57,908 nucleotides of DNA from Betaproteobacteria bacterium. GTDB taxonomy: Bacteria; Pseudomonadota; Gammaproteobacteria; Burkholderiales; Rhodocyclaceae. Shown here in pieces: positions 1 through 7,634 of this stretch. The first letter of the stretch is position 1. Each line of letters begins with the position of its first letter. The position numbers were made by a program, and so were the translations under genes. Location of the stretch: NCBI GenBank assembly GCA_947478755.1, contig CANJXH010000003.1, forward strand, positions 1 to 57,908, written 5' to 3'. The notes below the pieces were generated by a model. It searched no databases, had not been told where the DNA came from, and saw only the letters and a list, made by a program, of their open reading frames with translations.

Positions 1-708
1 GAACAGCTATATCCCGATCCGCCTTGCATTCCCGCCCACTTGAGCGGTTTGGTCACGGCCGTGGAAGACTGGGCCGACAAGCGCTTCAGTCCGCAAATGC
101 TGCTGCCCGCCTTCGTGGCGCTGATACCCATGCTGCCCGCGGACGTGATGGACGATCGCTCGAAGATGGCGCCGGGCCTGACCAAGGAAAACTTCATCGC
201 CGGTGCGCCGCACGCGATGCGTCAGGCGCAAGTGTCGATGCAGCAACTGGAGTCCATGCTGGGCCGCCACGACTACCTGCTCGGCGATCAATTCACGCTG
301 GCGGATGCGGCGTGCTACTTCACGCTCTGGCTGATGCGCAATTCGCCCGAGCTGTACGACGCGGCAACAGCGCCTTACCCGGCACTGCGGGCATGGTTCG
401 CTCGCGTCGAGGCATTCGGTCCGGGTGATTCGTTGCCGATGAGCACGCAGGAAGCCCTGTCGATCGCGCGCGATGCACAGCCGGCAGACATTGCGGCCGG
501 CGCGGGCTTTACTGCAGTCGGTACAGCGCCCGCCATCGCGGCCGGCAGCCACGTTTCCGTAATCGCCGATGACTACGGGCAAGAAGTCGTCAGTGGCAAA
601 CTGCTGCGTGTTGCCGATGAAACTTTCACATTGCTGCGAGAAGGCACCAATCTCGGCGACATCGCGGTGCACTTCCCGCGTATCGGCTATCGGGTTGAGG
701 CAGGCTGA
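1..708 (+). CDS. Glutathione S-transferase family protein (5' end cut by window)
   Basis: The reading frame is open to the left edge, so the listed TTG at 40 is probably not the start and the thioredoxin-like N-terminal domain lies outside the window. The visible part is an all-helical GST C-terminal domain: a 'YLLGDQFTLADAACYF' segment carries the conserved N-capping box/hydrophobic staple region, followed by 'YPALRAWFARVEAFG', typical of the last GST helices. About 75 further residues form an unusual beta-rich-looking C-terminal extension ('AAGSHVSVIADDYGQEVV'). GSTs conjugate or isomerise electrophiles with glutathione in the cytosol; the substrate is unknown here. It is codirectional with the LLM gene 100 bp downstream. 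Confidence 0.85.
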   Translation, partial: EQLYPDPPCIPAHLSGLVTAVEDWADKRFSPQMLLPAFVALIPMLPADVMDDRSKMAPGLTKENFIAGAPHAMRQAQVSMQQLESMLGRHDYLLGDQFTLADAACYFTLWLMRNSPELYDAATAPYPALRAWFARVEAFGPGDSLPMSTQEALSIARDAQPADIAAGAGFTAVGTAPAIAAGSHVSVIADDYGQEVVSGKLLRVADETFTLLREGTNLGDIAVHFPRIGYRVEAG

Positions 709-811
709 GCCTGCGGTATTGGGCGCGGCGGGTGCTGCGTTGAATTAGCGTCACAAATTTCGGGCGGTGCCGCAGTGCGCGTGCCGAACCAGAAAACAAA
801 GGGAGGAGCAG

Positions 812-1813
812 ATGGCCAGGAACAAGATCAGGTTCGGTTTCTTTTACGACTTCCGCAATCCGCAGCAGTGGCGGCGACCGTGGGCCGACCTGTACGCCGA
901 GACGCTGGAGTTCATCAGCTGGAGCGAGAGCGTTGGTTTCGAGATGGCGGCGGTGGCAGAGCACCATGCGTCGGACGATGGCTACATTCCTTCGCCACTG
1001 GTGGCCGCTGCCGCGATCGCAGCGCGGACCAAGACGCTGCGCATCGGCACGGCGCTCGCCGTGGCGCCCCTTTACCACCCGGTGCGTTTTGCCGAGGACT
1101 GCGCCCTGATCGACATCCTGTCGAACGGGCGCCTCGATGTGGCGGTGGGCGTTGGCTGGCGGCAGCGCGAGATGGCCGCCTATGGCCGCAACTTGGAGAC
1201 GCGCGGCAGCTATACCGAGGAGCTGATCCAGATCGTGCGCAGCCTGTGGCAGGGCGAGACGGTCAGCGCCAACAGCAAGCACTTCAACATCGACACGGCG
1301 CTGGTGATGCCGCGGCCGGTGCAGGAGCATCTGCCGCTGTATGTGGGCGGCTTCTACCCCAAGGCATTGCAACGCGCGGCGCGCCACGCCGACGGCTACC
1401 AGGGCTATCTCGATGTCTATCCGGCCTACATCGAGCAGGTCCGTGCTTGCGGCAAGGACCCGGCAGCCGCGAAATTCACCATGATGAACCTTGCCTTCTA
1501 TGTCGCCCGCGATCCGGAAAAGGCCTTCGCCGAGATCGGCCCGCATGTGCTGTACACCAACAATGCCTACGCCAAATGGCAGACCGAGGCCGAGCATGAC
1601 TCGCAGTTTCAGCCGATGGACATGGCCACCCTGCGCGCCAGTGGCACGCTGACGATACTCACCCCGCAGCAGGCCATCGACTACATCGAGGCTGCGCTGG
1701 GGCGTGCGTCGATCGACAACTTCCTCACCTGCCCACCGGCCGGCATGCCGATGTCGAAGTTTGCCGAATATGCCGAGTTGTTCGCGAAGGAAGTGATCCC
1801 GGCGTTTCGTTAG
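812..1813 (+). CDS. LLM class flavin-dependent oxidoreductase (LuxA-like), copy 1
   Basis: 333 aa, a bacterial-luciferase-like TIM barrel. I chose the ATG at 812 rather than the ORF start at 767 because GGGAGGAG lies just upstream and the protein then begins with the expected first strand ('KIRFGFFYDFRNP'). The segments 'AVAEHHASDDGYIPSPL', 'TLRIGTALAVAPLYHPVR' and 'GRLDVAVGVGWRQREM' are typical LLM barrel strands. Family members use FMNH2 or F420 for oxygenation or reduction of small organic substrates; the cofactor cannot be told from sequence alone. It lies downstream of the GST and converges on the membrane gene at 1845. It is one of five LLM paralogues in the window. Confidence 0.88.
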   Translation: MARNKIRFGFFYDFRNPQQWRRPWADLYAETLEFISWSESVGFEMAAVAEHHASDDGYIPSPLVAAAAIAARTKTLRIGTALAVAPLYHPVRFAEDCALIDILSNGRLDVAVGVGWRQREMAAYGRNLETRGSYTEELIQIVRSLWQGETVSANSKHFNIDTALVMPRPVQEHLPLYVGGFYPKALQRAARHADGYQGYLDVYPAYIEQVRACGKDPAAAKFTMMNLAFYVARDPEKAFAEIGPHVLYTNNAYAKWQTEAEHDSQFQPMDMATLRASGTLTILTPQQAIDYIEAALGRASIDNFLTCPPAGMPMSKFAEYAELFAKEVIPAFR

Positions 1814-1844
1814 GGGCGATGGCGCCGGCGCCCCCGCGAAAAGC

Positions 1845-2570
1845 CTACGACCAGTTTTGCAGCGGTACCAGGGCCGGGTACGCCGGCGCTGCGGGCAGCT
1901 TGCGGATGAGATAGATGTTCACCAGGCACCAGATGTTGAAGGTGAGATAGAACGCCAGGTATTGCAGCGTCTTGAACACGGCCGGCGCGACGGTGACGAA
2001 GAATATAGAAACGGCAGCGAAGATCACGATCACGCACAACTGCATTGCTACCGACTGGCCGGCACTGCTGCGCCGACGCAGCATGATGCCGGTGTGGAAC
2101 GGCACCGACCAGATGGCGGTGAGCGCAAAGCCGATCAGGAACAGCTCGTCATGCAGCGAGCCCTTGATCAGAAACCAGATGGCGCCGACGCCGAGCGTAG
2201 CCCCGACTGTCATCGCCGTGAACTGGGCCTTGCTCATCTCGGGGAACAGCTCCTTGTGCCCGTACTTGATGAACTGCTGGATCAGGAAGACCTCGAAGCC
2301 CACTGTGCCGATCAAGGCAAACCAGGTGAACTTGAACCACCAGTGCGGGTACAGCTCAAACCAGATCTTGTAGTCGAGCACATAGGTGAGGTCGTGCCAG
2401 AAGAAGAGCGCGGCGCCGATGAAGGGCAGGGCATATACCTGCTTCTTCACGGTGAGGGCAACGCCGATGCCGAAATAGACGAATGCAAAAACAATGTTGC
2501 CGAGAAAGCAGGCGATGATGAGATTGTTGTTCTCGTTCATCGCGGCGAGGACTTGAGCGGGATCGTACAT
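1845..2570 (-). CDS. Polytopic membrane protein of unknown function (about 7 TM)
   Basis: 241 aa. The start at 2570 (MYDPAQ...) is preceded by GGAG at good spacing; the longer ORF to 2789 would run into the divergent promoter region. Hydrophobic segments occur at about residues 15-38, 45-62, 78-100, 115-133, 140-160, 175-197 and 203-222. Polar or aromatic residues sit in or near helices ('FWHDLTYVLDY', 'HWWFKFTW', 'GFEVFLIQQF'), which could mean a buried active site. Size and topology recall small 7-TM membrane enzymes such as Pyr4/PaxB-type cyclases, but I see no decisive motif, so that is speculation. It is divergent from the AveC-like gene across 245 bp and so may be co-regulated with it. 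Confidence 0.7.
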   Translation of the reverse strand: MYDPAQVLAAMNENNNLIIACFLGNIVFAFVYFGIGVALTVKKQVYALPFIGAALFFWHDLTYVLDYKIWFELYPHWWFKFTWFALIGTVGFEVFLIQQFIKYGHKELFPEMSKAQFTAMTVGATLGVGAIWFLIKGSLHDELFLIGFALTAIWSVPFHTGIMLRRRSSAGQSVAMQLCVIVIFAAVSIFFVTVAPAVFKTLQYLAFYLTFNIWCLVNIYLIRKLPAAPAYPALVPLQNWS

Positions 2571-2815
2571 GGGTGGTCTCCGTTGACGGGCAGATTTGCT
2601 GCGGCGCGGATTGTCACCGAAGCATGCCGAGTGGATTGACCGAGTGTTCAGCCAAATACTTTCCCGCTCGTCGCATTCCTTGCAAAAGTGGCCCCCTGAT
2701 TGCAAGCCGCGGCCCTTGGGAGTAGTCTCATCGCGTTCCTGGCACAGGACGCGCCCCAGTACTTGTTGCCTGGGCGACGATCTCAGCAATCACAAAAAAC
2801 ATCGAGGAGTAGTTC

Positions 2816-3850
2816 ATGAGTCAATCCATGCAAGGCATTCGTCCCGCCCCGGCCCGGACGGCCCGGTTCTTTGGCATCCCGGCCGGCTTTCCCGTGTTGT
2901 ATGTCGCCGCTGCGATCGGTGCCGTGATGCTGGCCTTCGAGATCTATCTGCTGGTGCATTGGGTCACGGGGCCGAACTTCGTGCGCGTGCCCTATGGCCC
3001 GTCGGAACCACCGCAATGGATGAAGACGGTGATGGATGTCAGCCAGTGGGTGTGGCCGGTGATCACGGCTTACGGCACATGGCTCATGTTGCTGCGCCCG
3101 TGGCTGAAGGAAGGCCGCGTCAGCATCTGGGGCCTGATGATCCCGGTGATCATGCTCACTGCCGTGTACGACCCGGCGAGTTGCTATTTCCACAACTGGT
3201 TCGGCTACAACGCCTACTTCCTCAACTACGGTTCACCGCTGCCGGGTGGTGTGCCGGGATGGCAGGGCTTTGCCGAGCCGGGCGCGATGATCGCGTGGCC
3301 GATCATTTTTCTGCCCTGCGTCTATCCCTTCCTTTTCATTTTCGCGGCCTGGGGTTGCGGCAAGTTGATGGGTGCGCTGCGCAGCCGCTTCCCGACCCTT
3401 CCGGGGTGGATGCTGTTCGTGCTGTGCCTGCTGTTCGCGCTGTTCCTCGATGTGGTGCTGGAAGGCAATTTCATGATGCGCCTGGGCTGGTATGCCGAGA
3501 CCGGCCTCTCGCTCAATGCGGGCGCGTACTACCAGTTGCCATGGCGCAACGCGATTGGCGCGGCCTTTGTCTTTTCGGCGATGGGTGCGCTGTTCTTCTT
3601 CCGCGACGACAAGGGCCACATCTTCGTCGAGCGCGGGGCAGAACGCTTTCCACGGCATTCGACCAAGGAAGTCGGGCTGCGTTTCCTGGCACTGCTGGCG
3701 GCGATCCAACTGATCATGATCTGCGGCTATCACGCGCCGATCGCCTTCCACGAAAAGTATTTCCAGGGGCATTGGCCAGAGTCGATTGCCTCGAAGACCT
3801 ACTTCAACGGCCACATGTGCGGCTACGACACGCCGCGTCCCTGCCCATAA
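2816..3850 (+). CDS. AveC-like (spirocyclase family) integral membrane protein, copy 1
   Basis: 344 aa with about 7-8 hydrophobic segments. The pattern of a first helix followed by a charged loop, 'MKTVMDVSQWVWPVITAYGTW', 'DPASCYFHNWFGYNAYFLNYG' and a C-terminal 'MICGYHAPIAFHEKYF' fits the AveC family of membrane proteins. AveC itself acts in avermectin spiroketal formation and dehydration in Streptomyces; most bacterial homologues are uncharacterised. The start ATG follows a GAGGAG box. The CrtC/AttH-like gene begins 58 bp downstream, so the two probably form one transcript. A second AveC-like gene is at 49588. I am fairly sure of the family but not of any function. Confidence 0.72.
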   Translation: MSQSMQGIRPAPARTARFFGIPAGFPVLYVAAAIGAVMLAFEIYLLVHWVTGPNFVRVPYGPSEPPQWMKTVMDVSQWVWPVITAYGTWLMLLRPWLKEGRVSIWGLMIPVIMLTAVYDPASCYFHNWFGYNAYFLNYGSPLPGGVPGWQGFAEPGAMIAWPIIFLPCVYPFLFIFAAWGCGKLMGALRSRFPTLPGWMLFVLCLLFALFLDVVLEGNFMMRLGWYAETGLSLNAGAYYQLPWRNAIGAAFVFSAMGALFFFRDDKGHIFVERGAERFPRHSTKEVGLRFLALLAAIQLIMICGYHAPIAFHEKYFQGHWPESIASKTYFNGHMCGYDTPRPCP

Positions 3851-3908
3851 GCTGTTGGTCCGCGTTGACCGTGCCTGACAACAAAACCTACACACTGAGG
3901 AGAAAAAA

Positions 3909-4904
3909 ATGACTGCCTATACCGGCCCCGACGAATATCCGATCAAGGAAATCCCTGCCACAGCGTGGTGGAGCGAAAACTTCGCCGCCATGTTTGCCAG
4001 CCCGGCCGAGAAGGTTGCCGTGTTCTACAGCCTGGGCCGCTGGCATGGCGATCCCACCTTGTGGCGCGAGCTGATCATTATTTCGCTGCCCGACAAGCGC
4101 GTCATTTTCAGCAAGGGCTATGGGCGCAACGGCAGCCTCACCGGGGCGGGCGGTGCGCTGTCGCACTATGAGATCGTCGAACCTGGCAAGAAGGTGCGTC
4201 TCAACTTTGATGGCCCGATGTCGGAAAGCACGCTTGACGAGATGGTGGCAGATGGCCAGCGCAGCGGCCCGGCGAAGCGCTGCAAGCTAGACCTGCGTTT
4301 TGATGCGGCGGCGCCGATGTGGAACATGAAGGGCGACTCCGCCGAGGCGGCCAGTGTTGCCGGTTCGATCCATATCGACCATATCGGCAAGGCCAACGGC
4401 AGCATCGAATACGACGGCAAGACCTATCACTTCAAGGACGGCTACTCATCGCGCGACCACAGCCGCGGTGCGCGCGAGGTGTCGGCCTACGGTGCGCACA
4501 ACTGGATCAATTGCCTTTTCCCCAGCGGCCGCGCCATCTACCTTTACGCCATGAAGTCGCACGGCAGCACCGCTATCGGCATGTCCAACGCCGCCGTCGC
4601 GCAGGGTGACCGGCTCTACCCGGCCAAATTGCTGCATACCGAATTCATCACGTCCTCGGCCGATGTCGGCAAGTGCCACAAAATCATTCTGGACTGCGAG
4701 CTGGGCCAGATGGCACTTGAGATTGCCGAGGTCGCCAATAGCCTGCCGTCGCACATGGTCGTCCCCTTCGAGACCAATGCCGGTGCCGCGCCGTACCGCC
4801 CCTCGGCCTTCATCGTCGATGAGTCGGTGCTGATGAAGTGGAATGGTGAACAGGCCTGGGGTTGGAGCGAGCGAGGCATAGCCTCACAATCGCTGGTGCC
4901 TTAG
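3909..4904 (+). CDS. CrtC/AttH-like lipocalin-fold protein
   Basis: 331 aa, no signal peptide, mostly beta by composition. Segments such as 'WHGDPTLWRELIIISLPDKR', 'GSIEYDGKTYHFKDGYSSRD' and 'INCLFPSGRAIYLYAM' resemble the two-lipocalin hydroxyneurosporene synthase (CrtC)/AttH group, including the 'Y.DG.....D HS.G' type motif ('GYSSRDHSRGAREV'). CrtC hydrates carotenoid double bonds; many relatives in accessory clusters are annotated only as DUF7064/7065-like. An AGGAGA box lies directly before the ATG. Its position right after an AveC-like gene suggests the two act on the same lipophilic substrate, which is inference. Confidence 0.6.
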   Translation: MTAYTGPDEYPIKEIPATAWWSENFAAMFASPAEKVAVFYSLGRWHGDPTLWRELIIISLPDKRVIFSKGYGRNGSLTGAGGALSHYEIVEPGKKVRLNFDGPMSESTLDEMVADGQRSGPAKRCKLDLRFDAAAPMWNMKGDSAEAASVAGSIHIDHIGKANGSIEYDGKTYHFKDGYSSRDHSRGAREVSAYGAHNWINCLFPSGRAIYLYAMKSHGSTAIGMSNAAVAQGDRLYPAKLLHTEFITSSADVGKCHKIILDCELGQMALEIAEVANSLPSHMVVPFETNAGAAPYRPSAFIVDESVLMKWNGEQAWGWSERGIASQSLVP

Positions 4905-4962
4905 TTACCCACCTTCAATGCAGTAGTGCCGGCAAGCAGCTGATTGATCCGCAGCGGCTGCG

Positions 4963-5008
4963 CCATTACCCGTCAATCAAGGGCGACCCGAGATGCGACG
5001 GGTAATGG
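4963..5008. terminator. Long stem-loop between convergent genes, probable bidirectional terminator
   Basis: A perfect 12-bp inverted repeat, CCATTACCCGTC and GACGGGTAATGG, is separated by 22 bases. With one bulge the stem extends outward (GCTGCG/CAGCG). It lies between the convergent ends of the CrtC-like gene and the small secreted protein gene. No run of T follows either arm, so it may be a non-canonical terminator or an RNA-stabilising hairpin. Confidence 0.5.
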
Positions 5009-5032
5009 CAGCGTGTAATGCTCAGTAGCGAA

Positions 5033-5248
5033 TCAGATGCTCTTGAAGCAGACCTGTTGCAGCTTGAGCGTGCCATCCGCTTGCGGCACCAGGCGCTGGG
5101 TGCACTTGATGCCCTTGCCGATGCTCTTCTTGCCTTCGCTGCGCGGGGCTTCGCCGGCTTCACGTGCATGCACGGCGGTGCCAAACAAGGAGACGGCGGT
5201 AACAGCGGTGGCAGCCATCAGGCCGAAGGATTTGAAAGATTTGTTCAT
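5033..5248 (-). CDS. Small secreted protein of unknown function
   Basis: 71 aa. The start at 5248 (MNKSFKSFG) is preceded by AAGGA at suitable spacing, whereas the ORF-track start at 5287 lacks a site. Residues 1-28 form a clear Sec signal peptide ('LMAATAVTAVSLFGTAVHA' then R), leaving a mature peptide of about 43 residues with two cysteines ('IKCTQRLVP' and 'QVCFKSI') that could form a disulfide. No family recognised. It has its own upstream region containing a CCCCAATATTGGGG palindrome. Confidence 0.65.
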   Translation of the reverse strand: MNKSFKSFGLMAATAVTAVSLFGTAVHAREAGEAPRSEGKKSIGKGIKCTQRLVPQADGTLKLQQVCFKSI

Positions 5249-5401
5249 GATGAAGTCCTTTGAAAGAGAGAGTGGGTGTTGCAGCAATTCAAGTGCAACG
5301 CAGCTCTATTTGCAAAGGCTGTGCCTGCTTTTTGATGGTGTTCATAAACAAGCACTTGCAAAAGATGGGTGATTTTTTGGGGCGGTTTGCATGGGCAATT
5401 C

Positions 5402-5415
5402 CCCCAATATTGGGG
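5402..5415. promoter_or_regulatory. Perfect 14-bp palindrome CCCCAATATTGGGG
   Basis: A perfectly symmetric sequence in the 222-bp gap between the small secreted protein gene (about 150 bp downstream on the minus strand) and the end of NamZ. It is flanked by A-rich and T-rich tracts. It could be an operator for a dimeric regulator or an upstream hairpin; nothing identifies the factor. Confidence 0.35.
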
Positions 5416-5470
5416 AAAAATACCCACAAAACGGATTGGCAGTCGGTGCGGCGGCCAGCCTCACGTGCTG

Positions 5471-6679
5471 CTACGGGCGATACAGCAACACGCTCTCGCG
5501 CTCTTCGCTCCAGCTGGACTCGTCGGGTAGCAGCAGCGCATCGAGATCGGCCGGCGTGGCGGCGGGGTTGTCTACCCATTCGCGCAGCAATGGCCCGCCA
5601 TTAATTACGTCGATGGCGAGCTTATCGAGTTCGTATTCGTAGGGGAAGTCGCGCCACAGCGCGTAGTCCGGATAGAGGCGGCGGATGGCCTTGAAGGCCA
5701 GCGCGTAGAGGCGCCACGGTTTGAAGGCGGCGTGGTCGTAGCCTTCGTTTTCAACATGCACCTGGAAGGCCGAGCACAGCTTGCCGGCATGCTTGTGGAA
5801 GGTGGGTTCGAACCAGCACGGGCGGAGGATGCAGCCCTGCAGCCAGTGCGGCGCCAGCGCCTGCATTTCGCGCAGCACCTGCACGGCATCGATGTCCGGC
5901 GCGCCCAGCACTTCGAGCGGGCGTGTGGTGCCACGGCCTTCGGACAGCGTGGTGCCTTCGAGCATCACCGAGCCGGGATAAACGCGCGCCATCCACAGGT
6001 TGGGAGCGTTGGGGCTGGGGTTCACCCAGGTGCGAGATTCGAGCGGCCAGCCGAAGCCGGGCGCTTGTTCGGGCTGCCAGCCCTGCATCGCGACAACTTG
6101 ATAGTCGACATCGAGGCGCAGTGTGTTCACGAACCAGTGGCCGAGTTCACCGAGCGTGAGGCCATGCCGCATCGGTAGCGGGCCGGCACCGACGAAGCTC
6201 TCCCAACCCGCGCGCAGGCGCAGCCCTTCGATGGGGCGGCCGATGGGGTTGGGGCGGTCGAGCACCCACACGGCCTTGCCGAGACGCGCCGCTTCTTCGA
6301 GCACATAGCGCAGCGTGGTTTCGAAGGTGTAGATGCGGCAGCCGAGATCAAGCAGATCGACCAGCAGCACGTCGAAGCTGTCCATCATCGCCGCCGTGGG
6401 GCGCCGCACTTCGCCGTAGAGGCTGAACACAGGAATACCCAGGACCGGATCAACGAAGTCCCGCGTTTCAACCATATTGTCCTGCTTGTCGCCGCGCAGG
6501 CCATGCTGCGGGCCGAAGGCTGCGCTCAACTTGATGCCGTCTAGCGCAGCCAGCACATCCAGCGAGTGGCGCAGCTCGCCCGTGACGGAGGCCGGGTGCG
6601 CGAGCAGGGCGACGCGCTTGCCCGCCAGCGGGCGACGCAGTGCGGGTTCTTCAATCAGGCGGTCGATGCCGAACTTCAA
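5471..6679 (-). CDS. namZ: NamZ-like exo-beta-N-acetylmuramidase (DUF1343)
   Basis: 402 aa, the usual size for the family. The order 'RVALLAHPASVTGEL' (N-terminal strand), 'FGPQHGLRG', 'VFSLYGEVRRPT', 'DVLLVDLLDLGCRIYTF' and 'VLDRPNPIGR' matches DUF1343/NamZ, which removes MurNAc from the non-reducing end of peptidoglycan fragments. Later 'EGTTLSEGRGTTRPLEVLGAP' is the second highly conserved block. No signal peptide is visible, so this version is probably cytosolic and acts in cell-wall recycling. The ATG has an AGGAG box upstream. The neighbouring upstream gap holds REP-like copy 1. Looks intact. Confidence 0.9.
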   Translation of the reverse strand: MKFGIDRLIEEPALRRPLAGKRVALLAHPASVTGELRHSLDVLAALDGIKLSAAFGPQHGLRGDKQDNMVETRDFVDPVLGIPVFSLYGEVRRPTAAMMDSFDVLLVDLLDLGCRIYTFETTLRYVLEEAARLGKAVWVLDRPNPIGRPIEGLRLRAGWESFVGAGPLPMRHGLTLGELGHWFVNTLRLDVDYQVVAMQGWQPEQAPGFGWPLESRTWVNPSPNAPNLWMARVYPGSVMLEGTTLSEGRGTTRPLEVLGAPDIDAVQVLREMQALAPHWLQGCILRPCWFEPTFHKHAGKLCSAFQVHVENEGYDHAAFKPWRLYALAFKAIRRLYPDYALWRDFPYEYELDKLAIDVINGGPLLREWVDNPAATPADLDALLLPDESSWSEERESVLLYRP

Positions 6680-6695
6680 GATGTGTTCTCCTTAT

Positions 6696-6788
6696 AGCCC
6701 CTCCCCACTCGTGGGGGAGGGGTTGGGGAGAGGGGGCTTGCTGCGCATCCACCCTCTCCCCTACCCTCTCCCATCAGGGGAGAGGGAG
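6696..6788. repeat. REP-like intergenic repeat, copy 1
   Basis: Two nested GC-rich hairpins built from CCCTCTCCCC/GGGGAGAGGG-type arms: a left hairpin (CCCCTCCCCACTCGTGGGGG) and a right hairpin (CCCTCTCCCATCAGGGGAGA), joined by a variable linker. A second copy lies inverted at 20164-20258. Such elements are common between genes in beta- and gammaproteobacteria and can form stable RNA structures. Located between codirectional DOMON-like and NamZ genes. Confidence 0.8.
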
Positions 6789-6848
6789 TTGCGTACCGCC
6801 ACGATGACATTGTTCCCATGATTTTCATCAACATCGCCATGACCAGCA

Positions 6849-7400
6849 CTAGGCGAGTACCTGCGTCGCGGCGAGCCGCAGTATAAAGCCGCCGCGGTGG
6901 TGGAAATCCGGCCTGGATTTTGGATGGCGCAACGCCCAGTACGACAGGCCTGCCTTGTCTTCGATGACGGCGGTGAGGCCGATGCGCAAGGGCTGGCCGA
7001 CGAATTGGCTCAGCTTCAGTCGCGCTTCGAGCACCAGGCCGTCGGGCGCCGTTTGCAGCGTGATGCGTGGCGTAGCATCGGGGGCGATCGCCGCCATGCC
7101 CTTTCGATAGCGGTCGAAGCCATACGTTGCCCATGCACCGGAGGGCGCGAAGTTGCACTCGACATAGGCGGGATCATCTTCCGTCGTGATGAAGGTCTCG
7201 AAGCAGCTGTGACGCCAAAGCTCATCCGTGTGCCGCGGTGTGGCGGGCGCCGGCAGCACAAGCCGCGCGATGTCACCGTGCAGCACATAGCGAAAGCGCA
7301 AGCCGCCGTTGGCCTCACGCGAGACGCTGGCGGTGAAGCTGGTGATCGTGGAGGTCGGCGTGCTGCGATGGCAGCCGAGTTGCTGGTGGCGTTCGGGCAT
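6849..7400 (-). CDS. DOMON-like domain protein
   Basis: 183 aa from the ATG at 7400; the ORF-track start at 7577 adds residues unlike the family. The core 'LRFRYVLHGDIARLVLP', 'DELWRHSCFETFI', 'YVECNFAPSGAWATYGFDRYR' and 'YWALRHPKSRPDFHHRGGF' is characteristic of a bacterial DOMON-like domain protein. These beta-sandwich proteins are predicted to bind sugars or heme, but the bacterial soluble form has no established role. It is divergent from the PAS/HD-GYP gene across 234 bp. REP-like copy 1 separates it from NamZ. Confidence 0.8.
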   Translation of the reverse strand: MPERHQQLGCHRSTPTSTITSFTASVSREANGGLRFRYVLHGDIARLVLPAPATPRHTDELWRHSCFETFITTEDDPAYVECNFAPSGAWATYGFDRYRKGMAAIAPDATPRITLQTAPDGLVLEARLKLSQFVGQPLRIGLTAVIEDKAGLSYWALRHPKSRPDFHHRGGFILRLAATQVLA

Positions 7401-7634
7401 TGTGTGGATGGTGCGGTAAATGAGCGGATGATAGTGGAGTCGTGGTCGTTGTCGTGATTCAGCACTACGCGAAACTGAAAATAATGGCAGGAATGTAAAC
7501 GTGTAAATGTCAGTTGTAGTGAACTTTGTCGTCATGCGGGCTTGGCGGAGCATAGAATCACCCAATCGCCCATTCAAAGGAACCCGCGAGTTTCTGATCG
7601 ATCGAGATTGAGGGGCATCGGAGGAACTTAAATT

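Noticed and set aside
626-1597. 323-aa minus-strand ORF antisense to LLM copy 1
   Set aside because: Shadow frame, no domain, and it overlaps the GST end.
2596-3912. 438-aa plus-strand ORF overlapping the AveC-like gene
   Set aside because: It is the shadow of the AveC-like frame: rich in Arg, Pro, Gly and Ala with no domain, while the 2816-3850 frame has regular membrane helices and a good ribosome-binding site.
6696-6788. Reading the GC-rich repeat as a CRISPR array or transposon end
   Set aside because: Only one unit per site with nested hairpins and no spacers, terminal duplications or transposase nearby; fits a REP-like element.
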